From Leptodontidium sp. MPI-SDFR-AT-0119 (taxonomy: Eukaryota > Ascomycota > Leotiomycetes > Helotiales > Leptodontidiaceae), in the NCBI GenBank assembly GCA_020726505.1, contig JAHLEZ010000002.1, positions 1,302,001 through 1,366,000 of the forward strand: DNA of 64,000 nt. Reading direction: 5' to 3'. How positions within the stretch are numbered: position 1 is the first letter of the stretch; each line of letters starts with the position of its first letter. The notes under the pieces are model-generated. The model saw nothing but the letters and a program-made list of their open reading frames with translations. It searched no databases and was not told where the DNA came from. A program made the translations under genes and the position numbers. Positions 43,374 through 55,962 of this stretch are shown one piece after another.

Positions 43374-46081
43374 TTAAAACATTAGGCGAAGTTCGTATCC
43401 TTCGGTGTGGGTGACGTGTTGGGTTCCGCTGGCGTTGTCGCTGTCCACGGTAACGTCCAAGGACATTTCCCATTCGCGTTTGGCTTGAGAAGCTGAATTG
43501 CGAACTTCCGCTATCTCCATGACGAGGTCCTGCCCCTCTGCAAGTTCGCGGATAACGTCATCGTCCATCTCGACTTGGAGGCCACGGTCGAGAACACGGA
43601 GAGTTCGCAAAATCTTGGTAGGTTCCATGTTCCATTTTGAGGCTATACCGTTGGTGAAGTCTTTCAGCGTCCGTTGCATGAGGTAGATTGCACGGTAGTA
43701 CTCGGCCCTTTCTGGCTGGTGTGGATCGCGATGAAGAACGTAGAAGCATGCAACCGGCTTGATGGGTCGTTCAACGGGAGGCTTATAACCAGCGTCCACT
43801 CCCAATGCTTCGATCCAACCACTGAGATTTCCAGCCTCGTCCGTTTTGGGTATCTTGGTAGCTTGATCTGGGGGACTTGCCAGCTGCTGAGGATTGGATG
43901 GTTGCAAATCCGCTGGAGCCAGGGAATTGAAGTCACTCCATGGACCAGGTGGGTTTGGTGCTGAAGTGCCTGCAATGCCTTGAGAATGCAAAGAGAGCGA
44001 GCTTGGAGAAGGCGAAACAAGTGATGATGTACCAGTAGTCGAGCTCCTGTCGCTAGTTCTCTGTTGCCAGACTGCGCTGCCTCTGGAGTCCACCTTGGTG
44101 AGATCCAGTGGCTCACCTACCAGTGCAACTGGATGAAGATCTGGGTCGTCTTGTTCAGATCCTCGGAGGTATAGTATGCTTACAGGCCGTGTGCTGGTGA
44201 ACATGTCCTGCATGGTTTGCAATTTGTAGTGAAGATCCTCTTCAATTGGAACTCGTCCACCAGCAGATGAAGCTGAAGACATAGACCAAGTTCTCTTGTG
44301 CTTTTGTACCTTTCCGGGACGCTGACTGGGTTGTGACTTGACAGTAGTCGACGCAGTGCGTTTCCGCTTGCCGAAGTCTTTCATACCAGTTTCTGCTTGT
44401 GCAATTTGTTGCTTGAGCTTGTCGATGGTCTTTTTAACATGTGCAACATCATTTGACAGCTTGCGTTCCGCACCGTGATCACGGAAAAGCTTGACTTTGC
44501 AGAAAGCAACCTCGGAATACTCAGGACCAGAACGAGGTGAGCCAGTTGTGACAGTCTCTGTTTTTGCACAGAGTCGTACTGGGATACCTTTTACTCCCTT
44601 GGAGTGGCTGAAATCGGTGGAAAGGAAGTTGAAGCGAACGGCAATATTGCATTCTGTCGATCCATTGGCGCCAGGGGTCCAGATGACCGAGAAACCATCG
44701 AAAGAGGCCGTGTCGATATCCACTCGAGTCCGTTTGTCGTCGTTCTCGGCAGGTTGATTCGCTTCCACATACTCAACGGCCTGAAGCTTGCCTCCGCGTT
44801 GATGGGCTTCGTTGGTTCCTCGCCCTTCCTTCCACAATTGCCAGCATGTTGCAGGCCGTTGTCGTTGCTGCTCGTCCTCGAACGAGATGCGAATGAAGGT
44901 TCGATACCTAGCACCAGTCGGTAGGGGAATATTTGGAGCCGTATCCACAATCGAAATGGAGTATGCTTGACCCTTGTTCAAATATGTGATTGGGATCTCG
45001 TCGGCGCTCTTGATCATCGCCGTTGGGGCATTCAAGGTCACATGGAATCGAAATTTCTCCGCTGAAGCAGGCATTATGGCAGCCATATTGTACTGAGTGG
45101 GCTGGAAACTCATCATGGGAGAATGGTGTTGGAGGTTCGCTTCCATGGATCCCATACGGCCCTCATCCTCGTTTAGCGGTGAACCGTCGTGCTCCATGGT
45201 TTCGTATCCAGTGTCCTGGTGAACAAATGAAGATGGCGCATATGATGTTTGCTGATGTTGTTGCTGATGGTGATGTTGTTGCTGCTGGTGGTGTTGCTGT
45301 TGTGGGGCACCAAACGGGTTGTAGTTGTGGAATTGGGGTGGCATTTGGTGACTGAAGGCGGACATATCCATCATCGTACTGGCATGCATGCCATCAGCAG
45401 AAGTGGGCAAAGATAATGGCGTCCCCAAACCCATCCCCATACCCATTCCTGGAGTGTGGAGATCGCCTGCCTGGTTGTGATATAAGGTGTTCGTGCCTCC
45501 TGGAGTAGGGGTGTAGTAGCCAGGCGGTTGGTTGGCGAAGGCGGAGAACGCGAAAGAGTTCGGATCGAGGAGAGATGGTGTAAAACGCCATGGTTCATGT
45601 TGGGCTCTAGGTGTAGGATCGAGATCCTTGATGTCTTCGTGTCCCAAACTGAGGTGTCTAAAGTGATCAGCGCAAGTCAGCCAAGTTTGGAGGCAGTTAT
45701 TGGACTGCACAACCGCTTTCTCCAGAACATAGATACTCCACGTAGGTCGTTGGATCATAGCGAGAAAAAAAAAAGATGGTTTGAAAAACAGATGATTTTG
45801 CTTACCTAGTTTCATTTGGGCCTCCAGCAGTGGCGTCGCCAAGTGAGGTATTTCCTGAACCAGAGCCCGCAGTCGATGTGGCGACTGCTACTTCGGGGAA
45901 GCTCTCTCTGAAATTCGCAATGAAAGCATCACCCGGCTTCTGGGACGAAGTTCTATAGAATATTAGCTACCAATGGCCCGAGAAAGAAAAGGGCGCGCTT
46001 GAATGAGCAGGGCGGTTGTATTTGCGCCAACTTCAACAGCTGGGCTTTTCTAGCTGAGGTCACTTACCGATTTCGAAACAT
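43374..46081 (-). CDS. CP2/Grainyhead-type transcription factor
   Basis: Three exons, complement 46068-46081 (14 nt, MFRNR), 45806-45952 and 43374-45657, encode 814 residues. CP2/GRH factors bind DNA through an immunoglobulin-like core; fungal members have been linked to cell-wall remodelling and conidial separation. The N-terminal third is low-complexity and Gln/His-rich, with GMGMGMGLG and a QQQHHQQQQHHHQQQHQQ tract, as in an activation region. The CP2 domain spans roughly residues 250-445: KFRFHVTLNAPTAM, ITYLNKGQAYSISI, RTFIRISFEDEQQRQRPATC, FDGFSVIWTPGANGSTECNI, AVRFNFLSTDFSHSKGVKGI. A coiled segment (HVKKTIDKLKQQIAQAE) and a C-terminal ubiquitin-like/dimerisation region follow. The intron before exon 3 (45658-45805) is stop-free in frame, which makes a longer false start at 45842 possible; the spliced start at 46081 is preferred. 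Confidence 0.92.
45249..45303. repeat. CAG/CAC trinucleotide tract coding Gln/His
   Basis: A GTTGCTG/GTGATG-rich tract (plus strand) encodes the Gln/His run of the CP2 factor. It is a likely length-variable microsatellite within coding sequence. Confidence 0.8.
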
Positions 46082-46675
46082 CTGGAGATGGTGGGGGGAG
46101 GGCTGATACAGCTCCTCATCTATGTTCTGAATTTGGCAATTGATGCGGAATCTGCTTTTTCTCAAAGAACAGTGGAGATGTCAGACGGTGGTAGAGTTGC
46201 TGTTTCTGTCTGGTGCATGGAAGGCTGAGATGAGTAGTGGATTGGGGGCGTGATATATATGTCTTGGAGGTGATGGACGTTGAAGAGTGTAGTGTGGTGT
46301 AGTAGTTGTTATAGTAGCGAGCGTGAGAGGTAGCACTTTCTTCTGTCAAGTGGCACGGAAGAAGGGGGAGTAGTGGAGGAGGTTGATGTTATATGAGTGT
46401 TGAGGGTGGATGAGCAGGTGCAGTAGTCGTGGTGATCGAATGACGGCGAGTTCCACTTCCACTATGGGCTTTGGGGGACGAGGACATGGGGGACCATCAC
46501 ATATAAAATAAAAATGGAGAGGAGAGACCGACGATCGATGCGGAAGTGCGTAAGTGGTGTGAGTGCGAGTGGTGGTGGTGGTGAGGATCGAGGTTCAGTT
46601 CGGGGCAAAAGACGCACGGGTTGGCTGTTGGGTCTGTCTGATGTCTGATGCTGGGAGGGGAGGGGAGGAGTTGCA

Positions 46676-46699
46676 GGTGGTGGTGGTGGTGGTGGTGGA
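46676..46699. repeat. GGT microsatellite
   Basis: About eight GGT units; a shorter GGT run lies at about 46570. Confidence 0.85.
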
Positions 46700-47091
46700 G
46701 CAGTCTTTACTTTTACACTGGGTCGGGTCACAGCCAGTCCAGTCTCTGATATTGGCCGGGGGTGCTTGTCGGGAGATGCAGAGGAGAGGAGAGGAGGACA
46801 GAATGAAGTTAAGCTGTACTGTAGGTACTGGATAGAGGAATAGGGCAGGTGGGGGAAGCACTTGGGCGACGAGCGTTGCTGCGAGTAGTGCTGGGCCTTG
46901 CGACTGGGGGTGTATGGTAGTGTAGTGTACGGAGTAGTGCAGTGTAGTGTTATTATTCGAATAAGGACGGGCCCGGCGGTCGACAGATCGAGCGAACAAC
47001 CCCTTCCCCTTCCACTTCCTCTTCCCTACTAGACTGGCTCAGGCTAGACCAGGGTGCTTCTCGGGGCAGCTAATGCTAGGTAGGCTGGAGT

Positions 47092-47117
47092 GAGGTGAGG
47101 TGAGGTGAGGTGAGGTG
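47092..47117. repeat. GAGGT pentanucleotide repeat
   Basis: About five copies of GAGGT; GAGT repeats follow at about 47215-47260. Confidence 0.85.
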
Positions 47118-48127
47118 GGCTACAGGTACGGGTGGGGTGGGGTGGCAGTCCAGCGACTGGATAAGTACTGTAGGGTAGAGCTTGTGGTGATAGTCCAACA
47201 TCCGTAGTCCAGTCAGTGAGTGAGTGAGTCTGGTGGGTGGATGGAAGAGTGAGTGAGTAAACGGGACGAGATACAAGTAAAAGCGGCGTCGCCGGGTCGG
47301 GCTTGCCTCTGTGTGTGCTTGCGTGACGACTGAGCCACAGTGGATGAGCGAAGTGGGTGAGTGCACTGTCGCTCATGGAGGAAATGATTTTCGATCTCTG
47401 TGGCGAAAAGCGATGTCCGCGATGGTCTTTACCATCGGAGCTGCCAAGTGCCAAGGGGCGTGCGTGGGACTGGACCGGGGACAGAGGCCAGGTAGGGGCA
47501 GGTAGGGGCAGGTAAAAGCTAGGACAGGGGTGGGGGAAAGACGGAAGCGAGCTCAGTGGCTCAGTGGCTGTTGGTCTGGAAGGGACTGCTTGGCGGGGTG
47601 GTGAGGTGATGGTGATGTATGAAGTGTGAGGTGGGTGCGTGAGCAGTGGAGAGTAGAGAATGAAAGAATGAAGATGAAGTAAATAGTAATCGATGATAGG
47701 GAGGGAGAGAGGGGAGTTAGGAAGCGATGAGAAGGCCTGGTAGGAATCATGAGACGGATCAGACCGAGGAGGATACTGTAGGTAATTAATTGAGAGAGAG
47801 AAGAGAGTACTCTACTCACTACCTACCTCTTTATCTCTTACCACCAATAGCCGCCGCAATCCAGCAACAGATACAACAACATCGAAACATGCCGTGTTGC
47901 CATTGACCTAAGGCTTGAGTAAGTTACTGGTTGATGAACGCTCACTCTCAGTCTCTACATTACCTCCGTGTGCAGCAGCCGTGTTACGGGATAATCGAGA
48001 TGGTAAACAGTCAAACGGTCAAGTCGGTACCTCCTGACAGATAGCATTCGCTCAATCATGCATGTAACCACAACGCTGGAATACCTACACAGCGGCCGCG
48101 ACTATCTTTGTTTTCCTTTTTTCCTCC

Positions 48128-48148
48128 TTTCTTTCTTTCTTTCTTTCC
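48128..48148. repeat. TTTC microsatellite
   Basis: About five TTTC units in a pyrimidine-rich tract. Confidence 0.8.
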
Positions 48149-50143
48149 TTCTTCTAACTTACTTCTCAACTTGACTCCTTTCCACTATCCTATTTGCTCT
48201 TGTCCTCTGCACTTGCTGCTTACATTGCAACAACTCTATTCCCTCTTCTGACCTCTCACCCACTCGTTGCCAGTTTGTATCTCGCGCCTGAGACGGCAAT
48301 GCGGGGAGAGCTCCTCGCCTGTCACCCCCTCGAGGGGGTTGCTGGAGCCACGATAGTCCGGCCGGAGAGAAGACCCAAAGGGCGAAATGCCTAATGTCCA
48401 CCGCACCACCCATTGGCCAGCGCTGAAGGATGTGATTTTCTAACTTCTCGCATGCCTACCTATCGAAATCCAATGCTGTTCTTGCATTCACTCACATGCC
48501 CATTCCCAATCCCATTTCCCAATGCCATCACCCCCTCCCTCCCCTGGCTCCCCCAAATCCCCCCATCTTTTATCCAGTCCAGGCCCCGACCGGCCAATAT
48601 TCCATCATCAAACCGCCATCGTCCCCTGTTCATTTCCGTTGTGCGACACTAGAACCTTATGGGTGGATCGAGCTCGCCTAACCTAAGATACATCTCATCC
48701 CGTCCGCACCACCAACCCCAAATCCTCCCTCTCGACATGTACTTCGTTTCACGAGTACGTCTGGCTGTTTGACGAAGGACAGCTGGTCTCGGCAGCACAT
48801 GTTTTGTTTCCCTTTCCAATCTACTAGTACCGTACCATAACGGCGGGCGCATCAAAGCGTCCTGCACTTAGTGCTGTGGTGGGTTCGGTACCGTCCTCCC
48901 ATCATCTCATCTCACTTTGATCAAGATGAGGACGGAATAGCCAGTCCGGACCTCAAGATCTCCATTGCACAGCCACAGCAATACGAAGCCACCCCCAAAC
49001 AAATATCATTCGATTTGGTGTTCCTAGTTGTGATTAACTTCCTTAGTCGTGGCTTGTGACTCGTGGCTCAAGCCCATTGTGGCAAAAACACCTCGAAAGT
49101 TCTGATTCGATCGACGAGCAAAACTCTCCAGCCACAGCAATCGAGAGAAATGGCAACATTACTCGAAAGTCAAGTCGAAAAGAAAGACTATCTATCTACC
49201 AGCTTAGCTAGAACACAAATCGTTCCAACGGTCGAGTTTATCATGGCTAATCATCGCACTACACTACACTACTCTACCGCGTTCAGTTAAATTTTATTAT
49301 CAATAGCCAGATGCATCGGAGATGAGTGCGCCAATATATTGACCAAAGCCCAGCCAGCAGCGCCAGCCGCTTGGGGAGGTAGCCACTAGCCCATCCCCAT
49401 CATAGAAAAACAGCCTTTCTCGACATCTAACTTGTCAGTCATCTCTGCAGAAGAGTTTCTTGTCCCCGGTTCAAATCTCCCTTGAATACCATATCCAGGA
49501 TTAACCCATCATATGCTCGGAGCAATATTCGGACATGCTTTCCTAAACAAACCAGGAGCATATTTAAGGTAAATTTACTTAAGGAAACCGCCAAACTAGA
49601 CGTTATGAACGGGCATCAAGCAAGCAAGCGTGCAAGCATAACCATGTGCATGACATGCCACCCCTCCCTAGATAAGGAAGGGAGGAAGCTTTCTCGAAGC
49701 AATATTCTCCGTCATTTACATCCCGATTTGGGTGGGATGCTGTCAATCAGTATTGCATCTTTCGCGCAAAACTGCATGTAGGCGGTGGCCAGGTTAATCA
49801 CATGGGCGAGAATCGAGATAGTGCATTCAGTACCTGTACCTAGGGGCGGAGGTACCTTACTCTACCGGTATCTAGAGGTACGTACCTAGACCAGGGGATT
49901 TCCACGTTTTGCTTTTTATTGATCATTTACCGTGCTGTGTGCAACAAGACTCTCGAAGTGCCGGCATTGCCACTTCTACCGGTCATTCCTCTTAACTGAC
50001 CATTCCATTCTTCAACCAAAATGGGTATCGAGACGTGTATGAAATCGAACCACTATCAACCATACAACGCCTTTGAAAAGCATGCTTGCCGCGTATGGCT
50101 ATACTAGGCGCCACTGTTCATTCCATTGACGCTTTAACGCCTT

Positions 50144-50145
<2 letters not shown>

Positions 50146-50178
<33 letters not shown>
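50146..50178. repeat. CT dinucleotide microsatellite
   Basis: About fifteen CT units, the longest pure microsatellite in the window. Confidence 0.9.
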
Positions 50179-50181
<3 letters not shown>

Positions 50182-50360
50182 TTTAAGGCATCAAATCAAA
50201 ACTTTCCTTTCTCGTGAGAGCACCAACGAGAGAGATCTTCAAACAAATCGCCACAAAAGTCTTATTCAACAGCGGGAAGCACAGCCACTGTTAAACTGTA
50301 CTGCGTGCAACGTACATCTAGATCGATCCAATGCAAACTCTCATGAATGATGAACATCCT

Positions 50361-50383
50361 ACCAAACCAAACCAAACCAAACG
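50361..50383. repeat. CCAAA pentanucleotide repeat
   Basis: Four copies of ACCAA/CCAAA in tandem. Confidence 0.85.
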
Positions 50384-51469
50384 TACTGTCCCAGAACTGA
50401 TCAGCCTTAAAGGCCACGCGGCGGAACGAACGGTAGGGCATCTATTCAGCTGAGAACAACCGTTCTGTCGATCAGATCATCGTTCATTCAGGGACGTCGT
50501 TCTACTCGACTACTCTACTTAGTCTGGCACAGCGGTTGGTAGATTTAAGGGTGCTGTCACACATCTCGAGGTTACGTTGGGTTCACCAGGTTGCATCCCG
50601 TTCCGTCTCTCTCCTTTCTGTGGCGGTGCACAAGCTTAATCTTGTCCTGAGCTCAATAAGCTAAGACCGCTACCGCTCCCCCTCCATCTCGCTTACACCA
50701 CACCAATGGAAACGGAATTTCAGACTGAAATTGCGGTCTCTGGCTGAGGCATATTCGTAATGGGCTTTCATAATCTCGATGAAGGCCCGAAGCGAAATGC
50801 AGGGCTGGTCACAAATGGAGCAGGGCGGCATGAATGAATGAATAATTTAATCCCATGACATGCTGCAGTAGGAGATCAAGATCGAGATGGAGCAAATGGT
50901 GAGACGGGACGGGACAGTTGAGCCACATATGCCATCACTGCAGAACGGAAAGGAATGGGTCCATTCATTCTCGATTTTTTCCCTTCCCTGGATGATCATT
51001 TCCTAAATTCCCGTTAGATGTGGCGTTCGTTACGTGGCTGGTGCGAAATGTGGCTGGTGATCAACAAGTCCAGTCCCTACCTAGTACCAACAGACGGCTT
51101 CTTGCTTGCTTGACTGCTGCTTCATAAAATGACTTCGGACTTTACTTTCTACTCCGGGGAAAATCACAATCACAGTCTACAAGAACGACACGCCTCCCTC
51201 CCTTCCCGAGGTTTGTTTGCACTTTGTTTCGTGGTTAGTTGTGGACGATGGATTTTGCAATGTATCCCATCAGATAGATCCGCGAGCTCGGATTGATCGC
51301 CACGCACCTCAGTCCTCCAAAATGCGTCCTCCCCTCCCCACATCAGCATGCCCAGGGCAAGACACGGCAGCGCGGCTCTTCGGAAGTCTCTCTGCCTTCC
51401 CCCCCCCCACAGCTTTTTTCTCCCTTATCTGCATGCTTGAACTTTCAAATTCCCATTATCAATACCTGT

Positions 51470-51490
51470 ATCAATATCAATATCAATATC
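51470..51490. repeat. TATCAA hexanucleotide repeat
   Basis: About three and a half TATCAA units. Confidence 0.8.
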
Positions 51491-51725
51491 ACAATTATAT
51501 CTACGCAATTCATTTTCTTTTTAATCATTTAGCCGACCTCAATTTCAAGCCTCTCTGAGGCCAGGACTCCGGTCCTTGTCAAGGGGAAGCCTCATGCAAA
51601 ACATGTCTGTCACCGCTTTTTTTTTTGGCATCGATCTGTCTTGTCTGTCTTATCATGCACTTTTACTTTTTGCGATGATGGAATTTTGTTGGAGGATGCT
51701 GTGCCACGACTCAGTCTGTTAGTCG

Positions 51726-51746
51726 GTCATGTCATGTCATGTCATG
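51726..51746. repeat. GTCAT pentanucleotide repeat
   Basis: Four copies of GTCAT. Confidence 0.8.
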
Positions 51747-54700
51747 TTATGGAGGAAGACCTGCATTAGTTACCTGAGGTCAGGAAGCTGGGGGAGCAGG
51801 CAGCTGACCGACTAGACAGCGCACCTCAGCGTTATGCCGGCAAGTCATCCTTCGCTCTGGGTGAGCTTCACTCGCGAGCTTGGGTCAGATCGAGCCTTCA
51901 AAGTCAAGAAGGATGTGGAGATGAAGCGCGTGTACGGCGTAGCAGGCCGGATAAAGTCTCTCGGAATGGGGTTTCCCATTCCTTCTCGTTCTCACTTCGC
52001 ATTAATTGTCTTCCGGGTCGGCTGTCAGAGGTCTAATTTTGATTGTTCGATATGCAATGCAAGCCGTGCCTTTTCTTGACAGGGGTGTATGGCAGAATGT
52101 CGCGGAGCTGGGGTCCAACGTCCACTGACGTCATCGCCGTGTTGTTTTTACGTCTGCTCTGTTTCTTCCTTTGATGGGACTGGGGCAGATAGGTAAGGGA
52201 GGAGGAGCTGTGAGTTGTGGTGCCCTGTACTTTGTAGTGAAGCCATTCAGTCAGTCCTTTTTTTTATTTTAATGAAGTCTTTTTGACGTGGATATCGCAT
52301 CGCCGATTCGTAATATGCCTTACCTTTTTGCTCTACCATTCATTCCATCCTTTAATTGATTGATTGCCTGCAGCTGCACGAATCCCAGGCCCGGACCTGC
52401 AGAGAAGGCCCTGAAAAGAAGGGGACTCAACTCAACGTACCAGCTGCTACTCGAGAGAACCATCGCCAGTGCTTGATCTGAGTCTAGGGAATAGCCTAGC
52501 TAGTGCAGTACATAGCCTGGAACATTTTAGAAGTGCGCCTGAGATTGACGAGAGATACCTTATCTTACCTTACTTTGAATGTCTCACCCTCAAGCTCAGA
52601 ATCTCATCGCAGTGAAGTGGCCGATGGAGCTCTAGAGTCTAGACCCTCAAAGTATGGGGAAGCTCTGGCCCATCCTCAGGTCACCTCAGCTCAGCTCAAT
52701 TTAAATACCTAACTCCTTTACAAAGCTATCTCTTCACTTGACCTTTCCCATCTTTTGCAAACCACAATTATAATCTGCGCGCATTATCTTTTACCAGCTT
52801 TGATTCAAGCTCACGAGTAAACAGCACACCGCTTGCTGTTGCCCTGGTGGATGGTTTCAGACCTGAGTGCATTTTCTCGTCCATCCAACCTAGCGACGCT
52901 ATTCCCACTGCGTCCAGATTGCAGATTCCAGCCACAGGCCGCTCTAACAGCACGACATGGCATCCGTCCCAGTCCAGTCCACACGCACGAACTCTGAACT
53001 GCCGCCCCGAAATCCATGCATGGAAAATTCTAGCACCACGTCATTGCCATTCTACTTTGGCGGGCTGGTCTAGCTTGTCAAGGCTAAGGATGGGTCCCCT
53101 CTTTTTGTTTCCCCTGATATTATTATTACTCCGTTGGTAGGCGACGAGGTTTACTTTAGTCGGCCGGCTGTCATGTATGGCTTCCAAAGCTTCCAAAAAA
53201 GTTCGCCACGCTCATCAGAGGGAAGGGGGGCTCGACGATAGAAGTAAAGATTGTCTATCGTTCGTATCAATTTCTATTTTCTCCAGCCCAACGACAGGAA
53301 CAGAAAGTATGGAAACGAGCCCCCGCCCCACTCCGATGCAATGGCGATTATTGAACCTTTCTAGAAGTAAAAGTGAGGCTCAGACACACATGTTTCTAAG
53401 TATATCTCCTTCTCTCCTCAAAAGGAGAAGTAGAGGACCCCTAGATCTGCAATGTAACAAAGGAAAAAACTCAATTGAGTGCTGATCGTCGAGAGTCGAG
53501 CGGCCAAATATTTGTCGGGTCTGACACCTACGTCATTGCAGCGATTCCGAAGGTTAATTCGCAATTTAGGGTGGTGTGGCAGGGTATCCACCGATGTCAC
53601 CCAAAAGGTCCCTCCACCTGTTGCCAAGTTTTGTCCTTCAAATCCAATCGAATCGCAATCACAGTTCCCCAACGGTCGGCTAGAGCTGGCTTTCCTTTCT
53701 ATCGTTCTTTTCCCCATTTGTTCTACACTAGAAGGTGGAAAGTCTCTCATCTCAACTGATCTTCTTCATCCTTGTGTTCTATCTATTCTCTGTATTCTGT
53801 ACTCCATTCTTCATCCATCCTTTGTTTCGCCACTTATTCGCCACTTATCCCCCCGACTGGACGAACCGAACCCCAAAAATAAATCTCCCTACCTACCTAG
53901 ATATCCATCCATCCCCATCCCATGAACGTCGCCCAATTCAACCTCAAGGTTCACGCCGTTTTCTGTATCTAAGGTATCTATCTCCCCTGCCCCCTCACCC
54001 CGGACAATACAAAACTCTCACTTACCGATCCACAGAGACGGAGACGGTACACTACCAACCAACCCCCTGCATCCGTCGGGGTACGTCCGCCTGGGAGATA
54101 GTCATGTTTTTTTTGCCTTCGATAGTATTTCCTCTACCTTGTAGAAAAACGGTGAAAACGCATCACTGCTGCGCGTTTGCAGCATATCCTCCGTAGTGCA
54201 TGTAACGCTGCAATGCAGTGCAAGGCAAAGGAAAGTAGCGCAAAGCAGGGCCCGAGCATTCATTATTACCTCTAATAAGCATCGCATTGTATTGTTATTG
54301 TTCCCATTTGTCGCAACCCAACCTGGCATTCTCCTGGCCGCCAGGATACCGAATGGAGAGGTGATGCCGAGATGGTGATGGATGTTCTACCAGTACCGTG
54401 CTGGTGTTGGATGGGGTTACATACCGCTTCGAGCCATGGCATTTCGGCACTGGGTGCGATGAGGAAAAGCCCGGACACGAGATGGATGGCGATGGCGTGG
54501 TGTGATCGAATTGTGAAGGTAAGGCATACTGTACATGCAGTTCTAGTAGTGCCGACGACTCGGAGAGAACGATCAAACGGTCAAACGGTGAGAGCCGCGG
54601 CCATGGGACAGTGCTCGCTCTCTCGACTTGGTACGGTTTCGATTTATGGTTGATTTGTTCGTCCATGAGCAAATTTACTTTCTTTTGTCCTCACTTTCTC

Positions 54701-55329
54701 CGTTGGACTGAATCCTACCGGGGTAAAAAATACTAGGTTATATCCAGCCAAATGTCCCCTTGCAATTTTTAAACCCGCTGTTTGTCAAGTCAGTCCCACG
54801 AGGAAACCAAGTAGAGTTCTGTGTGCCGTATGCTTAAACAGTGGCGCTCTCTCCTCCCTACCTATAAGTATGTCCATTATTGGTATTCGGCTCTTCTTGA
54901 ATTTCCTCGATCCTCTTTGTGGTTTCTGAAGAAAGGAAGAAATGAAAAAGGTGTGGTGATGTTTGGGAGCTGGTGGTGAGATTCCGATCGATCGATGCCT
55001 TGCTTGAGTCATGAAGCGAGAATTGGGGATAACACCACGATTAGCGAGTTGACTTGGGGGGGGGGGAGACGACTTCTCTTCGAAATGACGAATTATCTTT
55101 GCCTGGATTTCATTCTGCCATGGAGCAGGATTTACTCTTGAGAAAAGACAGTACAAGATGAAGAAGAATGTGGAACGAGTTACATAATGAAGCTCATCCC
55201 CATCGTCCAACCGGCCTTAGCATAATCCAGCTATTCGGGAAATCGTGCCGTGGGAGGCCGTGGGAGTTCTCGATATGCGGACCAACAAGAACCTCGGAAG
55301 ACAGACATAGCCAGTCCTACAACTCCAAA

Positions 55330-55343
55330 CCCCCCCCCCCCCC
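55330..55343. repeat. Poly-C run
   Basis: Fourteen consecutive C residues; an eleven-G run lies at 55056-55066. Both are prone to sequencing length error. Confidence 0.85.
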
Positions 55344-55962
55344 GGTTGAATTCATCAACTTAATAAACTGTCTGCTTCCCTCGAGCGCCAACTTGTCTAT
55401 CTCTGGCTTTAACCTTCCTGATACTAACCTCATCTTCGTCTGTCATTTGACTAGCGGTTCAAAACTGAGACCTCGGTCCCGTGGTTCATTGATTCGCTAA
55501 AAAGTGCTTGCCTGGTCTTCATGATTCAGGTCAGTCAGTCAGTCAGTTGGTGGTATCGGCAGCGATGAATAAGTGCCAATTTTGAGTGAAGGTTGCAACC
55601 AGAGGAATAAACCTAATTATACAGATCTCCTTGATTATCAGAAACGTATCTTTTCTTCCTTCTCCTTTATTTTCCCAGAAATCATCCCTTTCCTCTCTCC
55701 CATTTGCGCGGCTCTCCATGTTTTGTTGAGGTCAAGAGTCGCTAAACAACTCTAAACGGCCCGCTATCTCCTCCCTTATCGCAAGCGCCTCCTAAAACGT
55801 CACCAGGCTTGGTTCTTGAACTGGAAGAACCACCAGTCCAGTCAGTACCTTACCAGACATTCTTCGTCCAACCACCATTCCCCCACGCAGGACCACATCG
55901 CGATATCACCATCCTGATCACGGCATAAACCTTCCTCTTATTCGGCCCCCCTTTGTATCCTT

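Larger units (their letters stand above)
46082..55962. other. 10-kb gene-poor interval upstream of the CP2 factor
   Basis: No gene can be supported on either strand. Longer frames (46595-46999 minus, 47044-47454 minus, 53479-54196 plus, 54295-54672 minus) are translated microsatellites or polypyrimidine DNA rich in Pro, Ser, Thr and His. The left 1.8 kb should contain the CP2 leader and promoter. The right end (55300-55960) is CT-rich upstream DNA of the oxysterol-binding gene. In between are many short tandem repeats and AT-rich patches. No tRNA cloverleaf was recognised. Confidence 0.5.

Noticed and set aside
46595..46999. 134-codon minus-strand Thr/Pro/Ser frame
   Set aside because: Translated GGT and GA-rich microsatellites.
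49440..49500. GGTTCAAATCTCC, like a tRNA B box
   Set aside because: No matching A box, acceptor stem or T-arm pairing could be found around it.
50141..51750. Cluster of short tandem repeats considered as a CRISPR-like array
   Set aside because: Units are 2-6 bp without spacers; these are ordinary microsatellites in a eukaryotic genome.
53479..54196. Overlapping plus-strand frames of about 150 codons
   Set aside because: Polypyrimidine DNA translated as Ser/Pro/Phe/Leu; no conserved motif and no start context.
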